Positions 35,795 through 46,311 are shown, counted from the first letter of the stretch. The stretch: 64,000 nt of DNA from Legionella lytica (GCF_023921225.1 NZ_CP071527.1:2632501-2696500), one strand, 5' to 3'. Numbers and translations are program-made. The notes: generated from the letters alone by a model not told the origin.

Positions 35795-37471
35795 TTACAA
35801 ATAACAGCCTATACCATCGTAACCAACGATTTGGCAGGATTTGTAAGCAGTTTGATCGAGACGATAACTAACAGAACCATATGACGCAATTATACTTCCA
35901 TCTTTATGCTGTACAAGCTGTGGTTTTTGGTAATTTATTAGGGGTTCACATCCTGCGTGTACCTGTACCCAAACAACCTCCCCATCCTGGATACGTTGTG
36001 CCGCTGCAGATAGACCATTAGCACCACAATCTTGAGTTACTAATTGTTTTATCTTAGGAGAAGTGAAGAGCACATCATAAGCAGCGATTGCAGCCTTCAC
36101 AGCATTTTCAGCATCTAAAATTCCATGCCCACAAGGTTTTTTACCCACACATGATTTATTAGGGTCTGCACTGACGCCAAAACCATGAGTAGTAGTAAAT
36201 AGAATTTGTTCTATTTGTTCTGGGCTTAAAACTTTATCGCTGGCAGAGAAAATTAATCCCGTCACGCCTGCCACATGTGGTGTTGCCATGCTGGTGCCTT
36301 GATAATAATCAAATCCTGAACCATTGTAGCCACCACCTGGATTTACTGTAGATAAGATGCCACCCCATAAGCCATAACGCTTATCGCCACCTGGTGCAGC
36401 CAAAGTAATTCCTGGGCCATAATTTGAGAAATAGGAGCGTAATCCTTCAGGACCAGTGGAGGCAACTTTAACTACGCCATTACAGACGGCAGGAGCGTTA
36501 TAATGTTCCCAACGATTATCATTTCCTGCGGCAGCAATAAGTACCGCCCCTTGATTGCGCGCAAAAAAGACAGCTTCTTGCAGTGCCTGATCACAAAAAT
36601 CAATTTCGTCCTTAGGACCTCTATCGACCCCAAAACTCATATTAAGTACTTTAGCGGGATGAACATTGTTGGGTATTCCAGGAACTTCACCGCCAACAGA
36701 CCAATAAATTGCATTCACTACAGCACTTTCATAAAACATACCTGAAGCCGCAGGAATTTTCAGTGGTAAAATTTTTAGATCTTCACCCATGCCACTCATC
36801 ACATTACCATATCCAGCAATCGTTCCGGCAACATGAGTTCCATGAAATGACTTAGTTTCATCGTTTAAATTATTATTGTTTGCAGCAAAATTCCATCCCC
36901 AAACTTTGCCCTCGCTATCTTTAACTAAATTATTGATTAAACTATCATGCATGACAATTCCGGTATCCAATACGGCAACCACTATTGGCTTTTTAGCTAA
37001 TCCAGTCGTATAAGCCCATGCACCATCTCGTGAACCCGGCTTCGATTCCAGCATCACGCCTGCAGGACGCTCAAACTCATCCCATTGACTTTCATGAGTT
37101 AGTAAATCAACCAAGTTATACGTTTTGGGATCTGGAACTGGCGTAAAGTGACCTATTCGGTCTTTTACCGCATATAACACGTCTGGGTTTTTACGAAGAC
37201 GTTCGAGCACAAGGGCGGTAGGATCTGTTTTGTCTTGAGTGAGGCTCGCTGGAGTATCCAGTATTAACGAATACGCTCCATTAGCCATTGGTTTGAGTTC
37301 TTTAACAGGTAACTGTGCAAATTGAAAAATTTGTGATTTTAATGAAGCTGTATTTTTTATTTGTTGTTTGTATTTAATAATAATGTGAATGCCGTCTTGA
37401 TTAGGAAGAGCGAAAACCCCATGAGTCAAGGACAAAAGCCCTAAACCGACAATCCCTGCTTTAATGTGCAT
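35795..37471 (-). CDS. Secreted S8 (subtilisin-like) serine protease
   Basis: A 558-residue exported protease. A signal peptide (about 1-21, ending VFA) precedes an inhibitor-like propeptide with IIIKYKQQIKNTASLKS. The catalytic triad is clear: Asp in VAVLDTGI, His in HGTHVAGT, Ser in GTSMATPHVAG, with the oxyanion Asn in AAAGNDNRWE. The catalytic domain covers about residues 160-450 and a C-terminal Cys-containing extension of about 100 residues follows. It resembles bacterial subtilases of proteobacteria exported by the type II system, likely also here. The ATG follows AAGGAG. No partner gene is adjacent. Confidence 0.92.
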   Translation of the reverse strand: MHIKAGIVGLGLLSLTHGVFALPNQDGIHIIIKYKQQIKNTASLKSQIFQFAQLPVKELKPMANGAYSLILDTPASLTQDKTDPTALVLERLRKNPDVLYAVKDRIGHFTPVPDPKTYNLVDLLTHESQWDEFERPAGVMLESKPGSRDGAWAYTTGLAKKPIVVAVLDTGIVMHDSLINNLVKDSEGKVWGWNFAANNNNLNDETKSFHGTHVAGTIAGYGNVMSGMGEDLKILPLKIPAASGMFYESAVVNAIYWSVGGEVPGIPNNVHPAKVLNMSFGVDRGPKDEIDFCDQALQEAVFFARNQGAVLIAAAGNDNRWEHYNAPAVCNGVVKVASTGPEGLRSYFSNYGPGITLAAPGGDKRYGLWGGILSTVNPGGGYNGSGFDYYQGTSMATPHVAGVTGLIFSASDKVLSPEQIEQILFTTTHGFGVSADPNKSCVGKKPCGHGILDAENAVKAAIAAYDVLFTSPKIKQLVTQDCGANGLSAAAQRIQDGEVVWVQVHAGCEPLINYQKPQLVQHKDGSIIASYGSVSYRLDQTAYKSCQIVGYDGIGCYL

Positions 37472-37555
37472 ACCCCAATCTCCTTATAAAATGGATAAAG
37501 CGCAACTCAGTATAAGATAAATCGCAAAACAAGAATAGGGTCTGAATTTGTCTGA

Positions 37556-38155
37556 TTAGGGTTCAAAAGAAGAACCATCTGGCTCATTCTTTAGTTCATC
37601 GTGCGACGATTTTATAGTGTGGAATTCGGCTTTAAAACGCTGGTTATTAAACATCGAGGTTACTTGCATTCGTTCTAATATTTGGTACAAATCTTTAGTT
37701 ATCGTCGTTATTTCTGCTTCATTATCAGTTTGCGCAATTACTTCCCGCTTCTCAATGAGGAATTGATCCATGTTCACGTCATTTTTCGCGTATTTCTCAA
37801 TGCCATGTAAAAAGGTTTCGCATACTTTTTTTGCTTGATCAACCACATGATTACTCACGATTTTATTTAAAATAGACTCCATGCTTACCTGAATTTCATC
37901 AAGTTCTGTTTCATTCCGGGCAGCATAAATTTGTTCATGTGTCTCTTGAACCAATTTATTAACAGATTGGTTATTGTAGGAAAAGTTCAGAACAACCAAC
38001 TCATCAATATATTCTTGGCAATGTTCTTTAGCACGACTTAAATCATCCAAATCTTTGAGTTTTTGCAGATAGTCCAGCCCTTCCTGCACTGAATTATATC
38101 TCGTGGGATTGATTTTATCATTTAAATAATGATCCTTTTTTAGAGACATAGGCAT
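37556..38155 (-). CDS. Hypothetical helical protein
   Basis: A protein of about 199 residues, strongly charged and helical throughout, with heptad-like spacing that suggests coiled coil (for example LDYLQKLKDLDDLSRAKEH). No signal peptide or membrane helix. I do not recognise it; short coiled-coil proteins of this kind in Legionella include effectors, but nothing else supports that. The start is uncertain: ATG at 38155 after GAG is used, ATG at 38149 is equally possible, and the longest frame begins at a TTG (38197) without support. Confidence 0.5.
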   Translation of the reverse strand: MPMSLKKDHYLNDKINPTRYNSVQEGLDYLQKLKDLDDLSRAKEHCQEYIDELVVLNFSYNNQSVNKLVQETHEQIYAARNETELDEIQVSMESILNKIVSNHVVDQAKKVCETFLHGIEKYAKNDVNMDQFLIEKREVIAQTDNEAEITTITKDLYQILERMQVTSMFNNQRFKAEFHTIKSSHDELKNEPDGSSFEP

Positions 38156-38243
38156 TAGCTCATATTTAGTTACCCTATGATTTAAGTTTAGCCGCAATGT
38201 TTTATTTTACAACCAAAGAAAAAATAAGTTTGCTAGGAACAAA

Positions 38244-38276
38244 AGGGAATGTCGGGCCATGGGCCTGACATTCCCT
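38244..38276 (-). terminator. Long GGGCC hairpin after ahcY
   Basis: AGGGAATGTC and GACATTCCCT, with GGGCC/GGGCC-type inner pairs, make a near-perfect 33-nt palindrome 38 bp after the ahcY stop. The core GGGCCATGGGCCT is the same as at 47730. Likely terminator of the metK-ahcY transcript. Confidence 0.6.
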
Positions 38277-38314
38277 CGCAGGGACACCATGAGCACCGAG
38301 AATTTCTTAAATTT

Positions 38315-39622
38315 TTAATAGCGATAATGCTCAGGTTTATAAGGTCCTTTAACATCAAGACCCAAATACTGCGCTTGCTCTTGAGTTAATTGCGTTAATT
38401 TCGCACCGATGCGTCCCAAATGCAGACGCGCTACCTTTTCATCTAAAACTTTAGGTAAAACATAAACCTGTTTTTCGTAGTTCGCAGCATGTTGGAATAA
38501 TTCAATTTGCGCTAGAACCTGATTAGTAAAGGAGGCTGACATTACAAAACTTGGATGTCCGGTTGCGCAACCTAAATTAACTAAACGTCCTTCCGACAAT
38601 AGAATAATACGTTTACCATCAGGGAAAATAACATGGTCGACCTGGGGCTTAATATTTTCCCATTGATACTGCTTTAAGCTGCGGACATCAATTTCAGAAT
38701 CAAAATGACCAATGTTACATAAGATGGCTTGGTTACGCATACGCATCATATGCTCATGAGTCACTACATGATAGTTACCTGTTGCGGTAACCACGATGTC
38801 CACTTGCTCAGCCACATCATCTAAAGTAACGACTCGATACCCTTCCATTGCGGCCTGTAATGCACAAATAGGATCAATTTCAGCGATAAAGACCGTTGCT
38901 CCCTGTCCCCGTAGAGCTTGTGCACAACCTTTACCCACATCGCCGTAGCCTAAAATCAAAGCAACTTTACCCGCAATCATCACATCGGTTGCACGCTTTA
39001 ATCCATCTAATAAAGACTCACGACAACCATAGAGGTTATCAAATTTAGATTTAGTCACCGCGTCATTCACATTGATCGCAGGCATTTTTAAATCGCCTTT
39101 TTTCGCCATTTCATAAAGGCGAGCGACTCCAGTCGTTGTTTCTTCAGAAACGCCTTTTATTCCTTCCAAAAGCTCAGGATGTTTTTCATGGATGACTTGC
39201 GTTAAATCACCGCCATCATCTAAAAGTAAATTAGGAGTCCAGTTACCAGGCCCTCTTAAAGTTTGTTCCACACACCACCAATACTCTTCCTCAGTTTCCC
39301 CTTTCCAGGCAAAAACAGGAATTCCTTCCGCAGCAATTGCTGCGGCCGCATGGTCTTGAGTAGAAAAAATATTGCATGAAGACCACCGAACTTCAGCACC
39401 CAGTGCTACCAAAGTTTCAATCAACACCGCAGTTTGAATGGTCATGTGCAAGCAACCTGCAATACGAGCGCCTTTTAAAGGCTTCGTTACCCCAAACTCT
39501 TCACGTAAAGCCATCAAACCAGGCATTTCCGTTTCTGCAATTGCAATTTCTTTACGTCCCCAAGACGCTAAGGACATATCGGCTACTTTATGATTCATAA
39601 TTCCCTTAGTTACTAATTCCAT
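38315..39622 (-). CDS. ahcY: Adenosylhomocysteinase
   Basis: A 435-residue NAD-dependent enzyme that splits S-adenosylhomocysteine into adenosine and homocysteine. It shows [20 protein letters not shown] near the N terminus, the substrate loop with [21 protein letters not shown], the NAD fold [21 protein letters not shown] (about 220-240), [11 protein letters not shown] and the C-terminal KPEHYRY that carries the NAD-contacting Lys and Tyr. It lies 24 bp after metK, and the pair links methyl donor synthesis to removal of the product inhibitor. AAGGATATAATC gives a good ribosome site. Confidence 0.97.
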   Translation of the reverse strand: MELVTKGIMNHKVADMSLASWGRKEIAIAETEMPGLMALREEFGVTKPLKGARIAGCLHMTIQTAVLIETLVALGAEVRWSSCNIFSTQDHAAAAIAAEGIPVFAWKGETEEEYWWCVEQTLRGPGNWTPNLLLDDGGDLTQVIHEKHPELLEGIKGVSEETTTGVARLYEMAKKGDLKMPAINVNDAVTKSKFDNLYGCRESLLDGLKRATDVMIAGKVALILGYGDVGKGCAQALRGQGATVFIAEIDPICALQAAMEGYRVVTLDDVAEQVDIVVTATGNYHVVTHEHMMRMRNQAILCNIGHFDSEIDVRSLKQYQWENIKPQVDHVIFPDGKRIILLSEGRLVNLGCATGHPSFVMSASFTNQVLAQIELFQHAANYEKQVYVLPKVLDEKVARLHLGRIGAKLTQLTQEQAQYLGLDVKGPYKPEHYRY

Positions 39623-39646
39623 GATTATATCCTTATAGTTAAATCC

Positions 39647-40795
39647 TTACAGTGCTTTCTGCAATAGAGCGACCTTATCTAAACGTTCCCAAGGAAATTG
39701 CTCACGTCCATAATGTCCGTACGTTGCAGTTTCTCTATAAATTGGGCGCAGTAAATTATGATGTTCAATGATACCTTGAGGAGTTAAATCAAAATGAGCA
39801 TGAATTAACTCAATTATTTCATTATTAGCTAAACGGCCTGTGCCAAAAGTTTCCACAAAAACGGAAGTAGGTTCAGCAACCCCAATCGCGTAAGAAACCT
39901 GGATTTCACACTTATCAGCTAAACCAGCAGCCACAATATTTTTGGCTACGTGACGCGCAGCATAAGCAGCAGAGCGATCTACTTTTGAAGGATCTTTACC
40001 TGAGAAACATCCACCACCGTGTCTGGCTGTTCCACCATAAGTATCAACAATGATTTTACGACCAGTTAAACCACAATCCCCTAGTGGACCACCAATCACA
40101 AAACGGCCAGTAGGATTAATAAAATAACGTGTCTTATCAGTTAACCATTCTGCAGGTAAGGTCGTTTTAATAATTTCTTCACGTACCGCTTCCACTAAAT
40201 CTTGATGGCTCACGTCTTCAGAATGTTGCGTTGAAAATACTACAGTATCTACTTCAACCGGCATACCATGCTCATAACGTAAAGTCACCTGGCTTTTAGC
40301 ATCCGGACGTAACCACGATAGCTCACCTGATTTGCGTAATTGCGCTTGTTTTTCCATCAAACGATGGGCATAAGCAATCGGTGCGGGCATGTAGACATCG
40401 GTTTCACGGCTAGCATAACCAAACATAATACCTTGGTCACCGGCTCCTTGAAGTTTGGTTGTTGTATTATCCACACCTTGAGCGATATCTGGTGATTGTT
40501 TACCAATTGCAGACAGTACCGCGCAAGACTCCCAGTCAAACCCCATTTGGGAGCTGTTATATCCAATTTCCTTAACTACATTTCGTGTTACAGCCTCAAC
40601 ATCAACCCAAGCTTTAGTGGTAATTTCCCCACCCACTAAAACCATGCCTGTTTTAACATAAACCTCACAAGCCACTCGAGCTTTAGGGTCTTGTTCAAGA
40701 ATAGCATCTAAGATCGCATCAGAAATTTGGTCTGCGATTTTATCTGGATGTCCTTCAGAAACCGATTCGGAAGTGAAGACAAAGCTTTCGTTCAT
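39647..40795 (-). CDS. metK: S-adenosylmethionine synthetase
   Basis: A 382-residue cytoplasmic enzyme making S-adenosylmethionine from methionine and ATP. Family motifs are [17 protein letters not shown] (N terminus), [33 protein letters not shown] and [19 protein letters not shown]. The length is typical. It is 22 bp downstream of carA and 24 bp upstream of ahcY, so a carA-metK-ahcY transcript is likely. AGAGGATTTACA precedes the ATG. No SAM riboswitch fits in the short upstream spacer. Confidence 0.98.
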   Translation of the reverse strand: MNESFVFTSESVSEGHPDKIADQISDAILDAILEQDPKARVACEVYVKTGMVLVGGEITTKAWVDVEAVTRNVVKEIGYNSSQMGFDWESCAVLSAIGKQSPDIAQGVDNTTTKLQGAGDQGIMFGYASRETDVYMPAPIAYAHRLMEKQAQLRKSGELSWLRPDAKSQVTLRYEHGMPVEVDTVVFSTQHSEDVSHQDLVEAVREEIIKTTLPAEWLTDKTRYFINPTGRFVIGGPLGDCGLTGRKIIVDTYGGTARHGGGCFSGKDPSKVDRSAAYAARHVAKNIVAAGLADKCEIQVSYAIGVAEPTSVFVETFGTGRLANNEIIELIHAHFDLTPQGIIEHHNLLRPIYRETATYGHYGREQFPWERLDKVALLQKAL

Positions 40796-40817
40796 TGTAA
40801 ATCCTCTTTAAAGGGGG

Positions 40818-41930
40818 TTATCCCATTAACTTAATAAACTCATTAAATATTATTTCGATATCATGTGGTCCAGGGCTCGCCTCAGGATGTCCCTGGAAAC
40901 CAAGTGCTGGTTTTTCTTTATGACGAATACCTTGTAAAGTTCCATCAAACAAAGAACGATGAGTCACTGCCAAACACTCTGGCAAGCTGTTTTCATCCAC
41001 TGTGAATCCATGATTTTGGCTGGTAATAAATACGCGCTGGTTACCCTCAGTTTCAATAACTGGATGATTTGCTCCATGGTGGCCAAATTTCATTTTTTTG
41101 GTCTCACCACCACAAGCTAAAGCCAAAATTTGAAAGCCAAGGCAAATACCAAATACAGGAATACCCTGTTTTAAAAACTCTTGAGTTGCTTTAATTGCAT
41201 AGTCACAGGCTTCAGGGTCCCCAGGACCATTCGATAAAAATATACCATCGGGTTCCATTGCCAATACCTCTTCAGCAGAGGTTTGTGCCGGAACAATCGT
41301 GAGATGGCATCCTTTATCATATAAAATGCGTAAAATATTGTGCTTTACACCAAAATCATAGGCAACCACGTGAAACTTTTGTGGGCGAGAAGCAGGCCCC
41401 CATTCTCCCCGTCCCTCATGCCAACGCTCCGTGGTTTTTCGAGACACCTCCAAAGCTAAATCCATACCTTGCAGTCCAGCAAATGATTTTGCCTTAGCTA
41501 AAACCTGTTCGGGATTGCTTACATCGGTACTAATACACGCACCGATTGCACCATGCTCACGCAGTCTTAGGGCTAAATCGCGTGTATCAATCTCAGCAAT
41601 AGCCACTACACCGTGCGTCTTAAGCCATTCGCTAAGCGATTGTTCTGCACGATAATTACTGTGGGTAATGGCATAATTCCTCATCACTAAACCGGCTGCC
41701 CAAACGGTATTAGATTCCATGTCCTCATAAGTACAACCAGTATTACCTACATGGGCAGAAGTCAGAGTAATAATCTGGCGGGCATAAGAAGGGTCACTAA
41801 GCATTTCCTGATAGCCAGTTAAGGAGGTATTAAAAACTAGTTCACCAACACAGTCACCACTAGCGCCTACAGAAATACCTTCATACACCGTTCCATCAGC
41901 TAACACTAAAATTGCTGGTTGATTCATCAT
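40818..41930 (-). CDS. carA: Carbamoyl-phosphate synthase small subunit
   Basis: A 370-residue glutaminase subunit that supplies ammonia to CarB for carbamoyl phosphate, the precursor of arginine and pyrimidines. The N-terminal domain has [21 protein letters not shown]; the class I amidotransferase domain has the nucleophile Cys in [10 protein letters not shown] and the His/Glu in [14 protein letters not shown] at 41930 is used; a GTG two codons upstream and an ATG one codon on are alternatives. carB is not adjacent: metK follows, which breaks the common carAB order. The 125-bp upstream gap holds a strong inverted repeat. Confidence 0.95.
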   Translation of the reverse strand: MMNQPAILVLADGTVYEGISVGASGDCVGELVFNTSLTGYQEMLSDPSYARQIITLTSAHVGNTGCTYEDMESNTVWAAGLVMRNYAITHSNYRAEQSLSEWLKTHGVVAIAEIDTRDLALRLREHGAIGACISTDVSNPEQVLAKAKSFAGLQGMDLALEVSRKTTERWHEGRGEWGPASRPQKFHVVAYDFGVKHNILRILYDKGCHLTIVPAQTSAEEVLAMEPDGIFLSNGPGDPEACDYAIKATQEFLKQGIPVFGICLGFQILALACGGETKKMKFGHHGANHPVIETEGNQRVFITSQNHGFTVDENSLPECLAVTHRSLFDGTLQGIRHKEKPALGFQGHPEASPGPHDIEIIFNEFIKLMG

Positions 41931-41947
41931 GGACACACTCTATGTTG

Positions 41948-42023
41948 TGTGTAATTCAGCCAACATAGTTTTAATCCTAAATAAAACTATGTTGACAGCA
42001 CAAAAATGTGCATAAATTACACA
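41948..42023. promoter_or_regulatory. Nested inverted repeats between dnaJ and carA
   Basis: CAACATAGTTTTA (41961-41973) and TAAAACTATGTTG (41982-41994) are a perfect 13-bp inverted repeat with an 8-nt loop. TGTGTAATT (41948-41956) and AATTACACA (42015-42023) form a second, wider pair, and GCAC/GTGC a small one (41998-42011). The hairpin may end dnaJ transcription; the outer AT-rich dyad could be an operator for carA. Both roles are inference. Confidence 0.5.
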
Positions 42024-42055
42024 TAAAAATAATGCGCCATTGTAACTTAATTAAC

Positions 42056-43183
42056 TTAAAATTTCATGTCTTCAAAAAATTTTTTCACTCCCGCAAACCA
42101 TGAGCTAGTACGTGGTGAATGATTTGCCTTAGCATTTTCTAAAGATTCTTGTAATTTGGTTAATAAGTCCTTCTGCTCGCGAGAAAGGTTAACCGGAGTT
42201 TCAACAACGACTTTACATAATAAATCACCCTGACCATGCCCTCGTACAGACTTCATTCCTTTGCTTCTTAAACGAAACACTTTGCCTGTTTGAGTTTCCT
42301 CAGGAATCTTTAGCGTAACTCGGCCTTCAAGAGTCGGAACTTCAATAGAGCCTCCTAATGCAGCCGTGATAAAACTAATGGGAACCTCGCAATGCAAATC
42401 ATTATCTTGGCGCTCGAAAATTGCGTGTTTTTTAACATTGACTTGCACATACAAATCACCAGGTCCGCCCCCATATATTCCAGCCTCACCTTCGCCAGTC
42501 AATCGTACACGATCACCGTTATCAACACCTGCGGGAATTTTAACTGTTAATTTCTTACTTTCACGGATACGACCTTGGCCATGACAGCCTGTACATGGGT
42601 CAGTAACTATTCTACCCTCTCCATGGCAACTTGGACAGGTTTGTTGAATTGAAAAGAAGCCTTGCTGAATTCGAACTTGCCCCATGCCATTACAGGTTTC
42701 ACAAGTTTTTGGCTGAGTACCTGGTTTAGCACCCGAACCATCACAGACATTACATGCACCTTGTCTAGGCACAGTGATCTCAACGTCTTTGCCTGTAGCC
42801 GCTTCTTCTAGCGTTAAAGTGATGTTAAATTGTAAGTCCGCACCACGCTGGCCACGTGATTGGCGCCCTGCGCCACGGCCGCCAGAAAAAATGTTTTCAA
42901 AAATATCTTCGAAAACATCGCCAAAACCACCAAAACCACCACCGCCACCTCGTGACGGATCAACTCCAGCATGACCAAATTGATCATAGGCTGCACGTTT
43001 TTGTTGATCGGAGAGGATGCTGTATGCATTTTGAATTTCTTTGAACTTTTCTTCTGCGGAGGAATCACCGGGATTGCGATCTGGATGATACTTCATCGCC
43101 AGCTTACGATATGCTTTTTTAATTTCTGCATCACTCGCAGTTCGACTTACTTCTAAAAGCTCATAATAATCCCGCTGTTCCAT
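42056..43183 (-). CDS. dnaJ: Chaperone DnaJ
   Basis: A 375-residue Hsp40. The J domain (1-70) carries the HPD motif in [11 protein letters not shown] Gly/Phe-rich stretch (about 77-105) follows, then four zinc-binding CxxCxGxG repeats ([32 protein letters not shown], about 148-212) and the C-terminal substrate-binding domains. It delivers clients to DnaK and stimulates its ATPase. It is third in grpE-dnaK-dnaJ, with 170 bp between it and dnaK filled by a long palindrome. Confidence 0.98.
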   Translation of the reverse strand: MEQRDYYELLEVSRTASDAEIKKAYRKLAMKYHPDRNPGDSSAEEKFKEIQNAYSILSDQQKRAAYDQFGHAGVDPSRGGGGGFGGFGDVFEDIFENIFSGGRGAGRQSRGQRGADLQFNITLTLEEAATGKDVEITVPRQGACNVCDGSGAKPGTQPKTCETCNGMGQVRIQQGFFSIQQTCPSCHGEGRIVTDPCTGCHGQGRIRESKKLTVKIPAGVDNGDRVRLTGEGEAGIYGGGPGDLYVQVNVKKHAIFERQDNDLHCEVPISFITAALGGSIEVPTLEGRVTLKIPEETQTGKVFRLRSKGMKSVRGHGQGDLLCKVVVETPVNLSREQKDLLTKLQESLENAKANHSPRTSSWFAGVKKFFEDMKF

Positions 43184-43226
43184 AACTACTCACATATATA
43201 GATAAAATTAGTTTTAAAACCGTCTC

Positions 43227-43332
43227 GTAAAACGGAGTTTGGGCCGAAGGCACCAACAATAATCCCTATTCATTGCATTATAGCCACGAATAGCAATTAT
43301 TGCTGGGCCTCTCGGCCCAATCAAGGTTTTAC
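43227..43332. repeat. 106-bp imperfect palindrome between dnaK and dnaJ
   Basis: The arms are symmetric about one point: GTAAAAC/GTTTTAC at the ends (43227-43233, 43326-43332), then TTGGGCCGA/TCGGCCCAA, AATAAT/ATTATT and CTATTC/GAATAG inward, leaving a loop of about 16 nt. In RNA it would be a very stable stem in the operon transcript. It could be a mobile palindromic element or a processing and stability signal that sets the dnaK:dnaJ ratio. Confidence 0.65.
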
Positions 43333-43352
43333 AAAACCCATTGAATAAACGA

Positions 43353-45290
43353 TTACTTCTTATCGTCCTTAACTTCTTCAAATTCAGCATCCACAACCCC
43401 ATCATCTGCTTTTGCAGATTCATGAGCGGGCTCTTCCGGTGCGCCACCTTGCTGAGTTTGACCTTCTGCTGATTTTTTCGCGTAAACACGCTCTGCCATT
43501 TTCGCAGAAGCATCAGTTAAAGTTTTTAATTTCGCTTCAATTTCTGCTTTATCAGTGCCTTGAACTGCTTCTTTTAATTCAGCAACTGCAGTTTCAATGC
43601 CTTTCTTCTCATCATCAGAAAGTTCCTCAGCTAAATCTTTCACTGATTTTTCACAGCTGTGGATCAAGCTATCAGCCTGATTACGAAGCTCTGCTAATTC
43701 TTTAAACTTCTTATCTTCTTCAACATGAGATTGCGCATCTTTAACCATCGCATCAACTTCTTCATCACTCAAACCACTGGAAGCTTTAATGACAATAGAT
43801 TGCGCCTTACCGGTTGCTTTATCTTTAGCAGAAACGTTAAGTATACCATTCGCGTCAATATCAAAAGTTACTTCAATTTGTGGTACGCCACGTGGTGCAG
43901 GAGGAATATCACCCAAATCAAATCGACCTAAAGATTTGTTCGCAGATGCTTGCTCACGCTCGCCTTGCAATACGTGTACAGTTACTGCAGTTTGGTTGTC
44001 ATCTGCAGTCGAGAACACTTGGTTTGCCTTAGTAGGAATTGTTGTATTTTTCTCGATGAGCTTGGTCATAATGCCGCCCATTGTTTCAATACCTAAAGAC
44101 AATGGAGTTACGTCAAGCAAGAGAATATCTTTCACTTCACCAGACAATACTGCTGCTTGAATTGCAGCCCCCACAGCTACTGCTTCATCAGGGTTCACAT
44201 CTTTACGTGGTTCTTTACCGAAGAACTCTTCTACAGTTTTTTGTACTAAAGGCATACGAGTCTGACCACCAACCAAAATAACTTCATTGATTTGTGATAC
44301 AGATAAGCCTGCATCTTTCAATGCTGTTTTACATGGTTCGATAGTACGCTCAACCAATTTTTCAACTAAAGATTCTAACTTCGCACGAGTTAACTTAATG
44401 TTTAAGTGTTTTGGCCCCGTAGCATCTGCAGTGATGTAAGGCAAATTAACATCTGTTTGTTGTGCTGAAGACAATTCAATTTTTGCCTTTTCAGCAGCTT
44501 CTTTCAAACGTTGTAATGCTAATGGATCATTATGTAAATCAATGCCTGAATCTTTCTTGAATTCTGCAGCTAAGTAATCAATCAATGCTAAGTCAAAGTC
44601 TTCACCACCAAGGAAGGTATCACCATTCGTTGCAAGTACTTCGAATTGGTGCTCACCATCAACCTCAGCAATTTCAATGATGGAAATATCAAACGTACCA
44701 CCACCAAGGTCATATACAGCAATGATGGAATCACCACGTTTTTTGTCCATACCGTAAGCAAGAGCAGCTGCAGTAGGCTCGTTAATAATACGTTTTACTT
44801 CCAGACCAGCAATACGGCCTGCATCTTTAGTCGCTTGACGTTGTGAATCGTTGAAGTAAGCAGGTACAGTGATAACCGCTTCTTTCACTTCTTCACCTAA
44901 ATAATCTTCTGCAGTCTTTTTCATTTTACGTAAAACTTCAGCAGAAATTTGTGGTGGTGCTTTATCTTGGCCTTGTACTTTAACCCAAGCATCACCGTTG
45001 TCCGCTTTGATGATCTTGTATGGAACCATCTTAATGTCTTTTTGTACGACACCATCTTCAAAACGACGGCCAATTAAACGCTTAATCGCGAATAATGTTT
45101 TTTCAGGGTTGGTTACTGATTGGCGTTTTGCAGATTGACCAACTAGGATTTCACCATCATCAGTGTAGGCAACAATTGAAGGCGTTGTACGATGACCTTC
45201 ACCGTTGTCAATAACACGAGGCTTATCACCTTCCATTACCGCGACACATGAATTAGTTGTACCTAAGTCTATTCCAATAATTTTTGCCAT
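43353..45290 (-). CDS. dnaK: Chaperone DnaK (Hsp70)
   Basis: A 645-residue Hsp70. The actin-like ATPase has [18 protein letters not shown] at the N terminus, [37 protein letters not shown] and [12 protein letters not shown]; the linker [16 protein letters not shown] leads to the substrate domain, and the Gln/Ala-rich lid ends in [13 protein letters not shown], close to the C-terminal EEV(K/D) ending of family members. It folds proteins with DnaJ and GrpE in the cytoplasm. It is 86 bp downstream of grpE and shares the heat-shock promoter. Confidence 0.99.
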   Translation of the reverse strand: MAKIIGIDLGTTNSCVAVMEGDKPRVIDNGEGHRTTPSIVAYTDDGEILVGQSAKRQSVTNPEKTLFAIKRLIGRRFEDGVVQKDIKMVPYKIIKADNGDAWVKVQGQDKAPPQISAEVLRKMKKTAEDYLGEEVKEAVITVPAYFNDSQRQATKDAGRIAGLEVKRIINEPTAAALAYGMDKKRGDSIIAVYDLGGGTFDISIIEIAEVDGEHQFEVLATNGDTFLGGEDFDLALIDYLAAEFKKDSGIDLHNDPLALQRLKEAAEKAKIELSSAQQTDVNLPYITADATGPKHLNIKLTRAKLESLVEKLVERTIEPCKTALKDAGLSVSQINEVILVGGQTRMPLVQKTVEEFFGKEPRKDVNPDEAVAVGAAIQAAVLSGEVKDILLLDVTPLSLGIETMGGIMTKLIEKNTTIPTKANQVFSTADDNQTAVTVHVLQGEREQASANKSLGRFDLGDIPPAPRGVPQIEVTFDIDANGILNVSAKDKATGKAQSIVIKASSGLSDEEVDAMVKDAQSHVEEDKKFKELAELRNQADSLIHSCEKSVKDLAEELSDDEKKGIETAVAELKEAVQGTDKAEIEAKLKTLTDASAKMAERVYAKKSAEGQTQQGGAPEEPAHESAKADDGVVDAEFEEVKDDKK

Positions 45291-45376
45291 TCTATTCTTA
45301 CTCCAAATTAATATTTTTCACTATGTGATGAAATTCATATGGGGTATATCCCCCTGATTTCAACCCATTTCCTGAT

Positions 45377-45970
45377 TTATTTTTTTGATACAATAACGCG
45401 TGCAGGTCTAATGACGCGATCATTGAGCTTGTACCCTTTCTGGAATACGGCAATAACTGTATTCGGCGCAACATCAGGTGCATCTTGCATAGTCATTGCT
45501 TCATGTTCTTGAGGATCAAAAGGCATTCCCATCGGATCCAGTTGCTGTACATCAAATTTCTGCAATACATCGACAAATAATTTCATCGTTAATTCGAGAC
45601 CTTCACGCATCGCAGTATCCTCTGCTTTAGCCGCCAATTGCAGAGCTTGTTCTAAGCTATCAATAATCGGTAATAAAGCGCTGACTAGTTTTTCAGCACC
45701 ATATCGATGAGCATTAGCAATCTCACGTTCAGCACGACGACGAACGTTGTCTAACTCAGCCATAGCACGTACAGACTTTTCCCAATTTTCATGGGCTTTT
45801 TGCTCAGCAAGAGTTAATTGCTCGCTTAATTCTTTATAATTCGCATGCTCCAAGCCTTCTTCATGATAAACTGGCTCAGCAACATCACTTTGTTCTTCAG
45901 TAGGTTGCTCCTCGTGAGCTTGGTGTTCTTCTTTAAATTTATTCCAATCTTTTTTCTCGTGTTTGCTCAT
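45377..45970 (-). CDS. grpE: Nucleotide exchange factor GrpE
   Basis: A 197-residue protein with an acidic, Glu/Gln-rich N terminus, a long coiled-coil helix (about 45-110, with ENWEKSVRAMAELDNVRRRAEREI) and the C-terminal beta domain ending VIRPARVIVSKK. GrpE dimers release ADP from DnaK. It is the first gene of the heat-shock operon, with CAGGAGTTATTTGG before the ATG and a near-consensus sigma-32 promoter 32-60 bp upstream. Confidence 0.97.
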   Translation of the reverse strand: MSKHEKKDWNKFKEEHQAHEEQPTEEQSDVAEPVYHEEGLEHANYKELSEQLTLAEQKAHENWEKSVRAMAELDNVRRRAEREIANAHRYGAEKLVSALLPIIDSLEQALQLAAKAEDTAMREGLELTMKLFVDVLQKFDVQQLDPMGMPFDPQEHEAMTMQDAPDVAPNTVIAVFQKGYKLNDRVIRPARVIVSKK

Positions 45971-46001
45971 CCAAATAACTCCTGACTAACCTGAACTCTA
46001 C

Positions 46002-46030
46002 ACATGGGGACAATAACTAGAAATTTCAAG
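46002..46030 (-). promoter_or_regulatory. Sigma-32 heat-shock promoter of grpE-dnaK-dnaJ
   Basis: Read on the minus strand, CTTGAAA (46030-46024), a 14-bp spacer and CCCCATGT (46009-46002) match the RpoH consensus CTTGAAA-N11-16-CCCCATNT at every fixed position. Transcription would start about 25 bp before the grpE ATG. Confidence 0.9.
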
Positions 46031-46081
46031 GCCTGATTTTAAAATAAGTATTGAATGGCTGTTTGCCTATCCAGGATGTAG

Positions 46082-46107
46082 CCCGTATTACCGCAGCGTA
46101 ATACGGG
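46082..46107. repeat. CCCGTATTA palindrome between divergent grpE and DAHP synthase genes
   Basis: CCCGTATTA and TAATACGGG form a 9-bp perfect stem with an 8-nt loop. Its place between two divergent genes, not after a stop codon, shows that this family is not simply a set of terminators. Confidence 0.7.
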
Positions 46108-46156
46108 ATTGTCCCCCCTACTTACGACTTCGAAGAAAATGGAGACATAATGAGCA

Positions 46157-46311
46157 AGGGCCGGTCTACATTTAGCTAGCTTGAGCCTCAATGCTCCGAT
46201 TTCTGGATACCGAAACTCAGCATACACCAACATGTGAGCATCGGAGCACGGAAATCGGAGCACGGAAATCGGAGCATTGAGGCCTAGAGAGTAGAAATGT
46301 AGGCAGGCCCT
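46157..46311. repeat. MITE-like palindromic element, copy 2
   Basis: The left arm (AGGGCCGGTCTACATTT..., CCTCAATGCTCCGATTTC) is an imperfect inverted copy of the right arm (GGAAATCGGAGCATTGAGG..., GAAATGTAGG, AGGCCCT), about 48 nt each. The centre holds GTGAGCATCGGAGCAC (46234-46249), as in the element at 28814, and a 14-bp tandem repeat ATCGGAGCACGGAA in two full copies (46240-46267). Non-coding; it lies 60 bp upstream of the DAHP synthase gene. Confidence 0.65.

Noticed and set aside
40796..40817. SAM riboswitch upstream of metK
   Set aside because: The spacer to carA is only 22 bp, and no aptamer-like fold is possible.
42774..43156. Overlapping frames on the plus strand opposite dnaJ
   Set aside because: They mirror the Gly/Phe-rich region of dnaJ and its repeats; no ribosome sites and wrong strand.
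43412..44281. Plus-strand frames opposite dnaK
   Set aside because: Shadows of dnaK codon structure; compositions rich in Leu, Gln and Ser with no domain.
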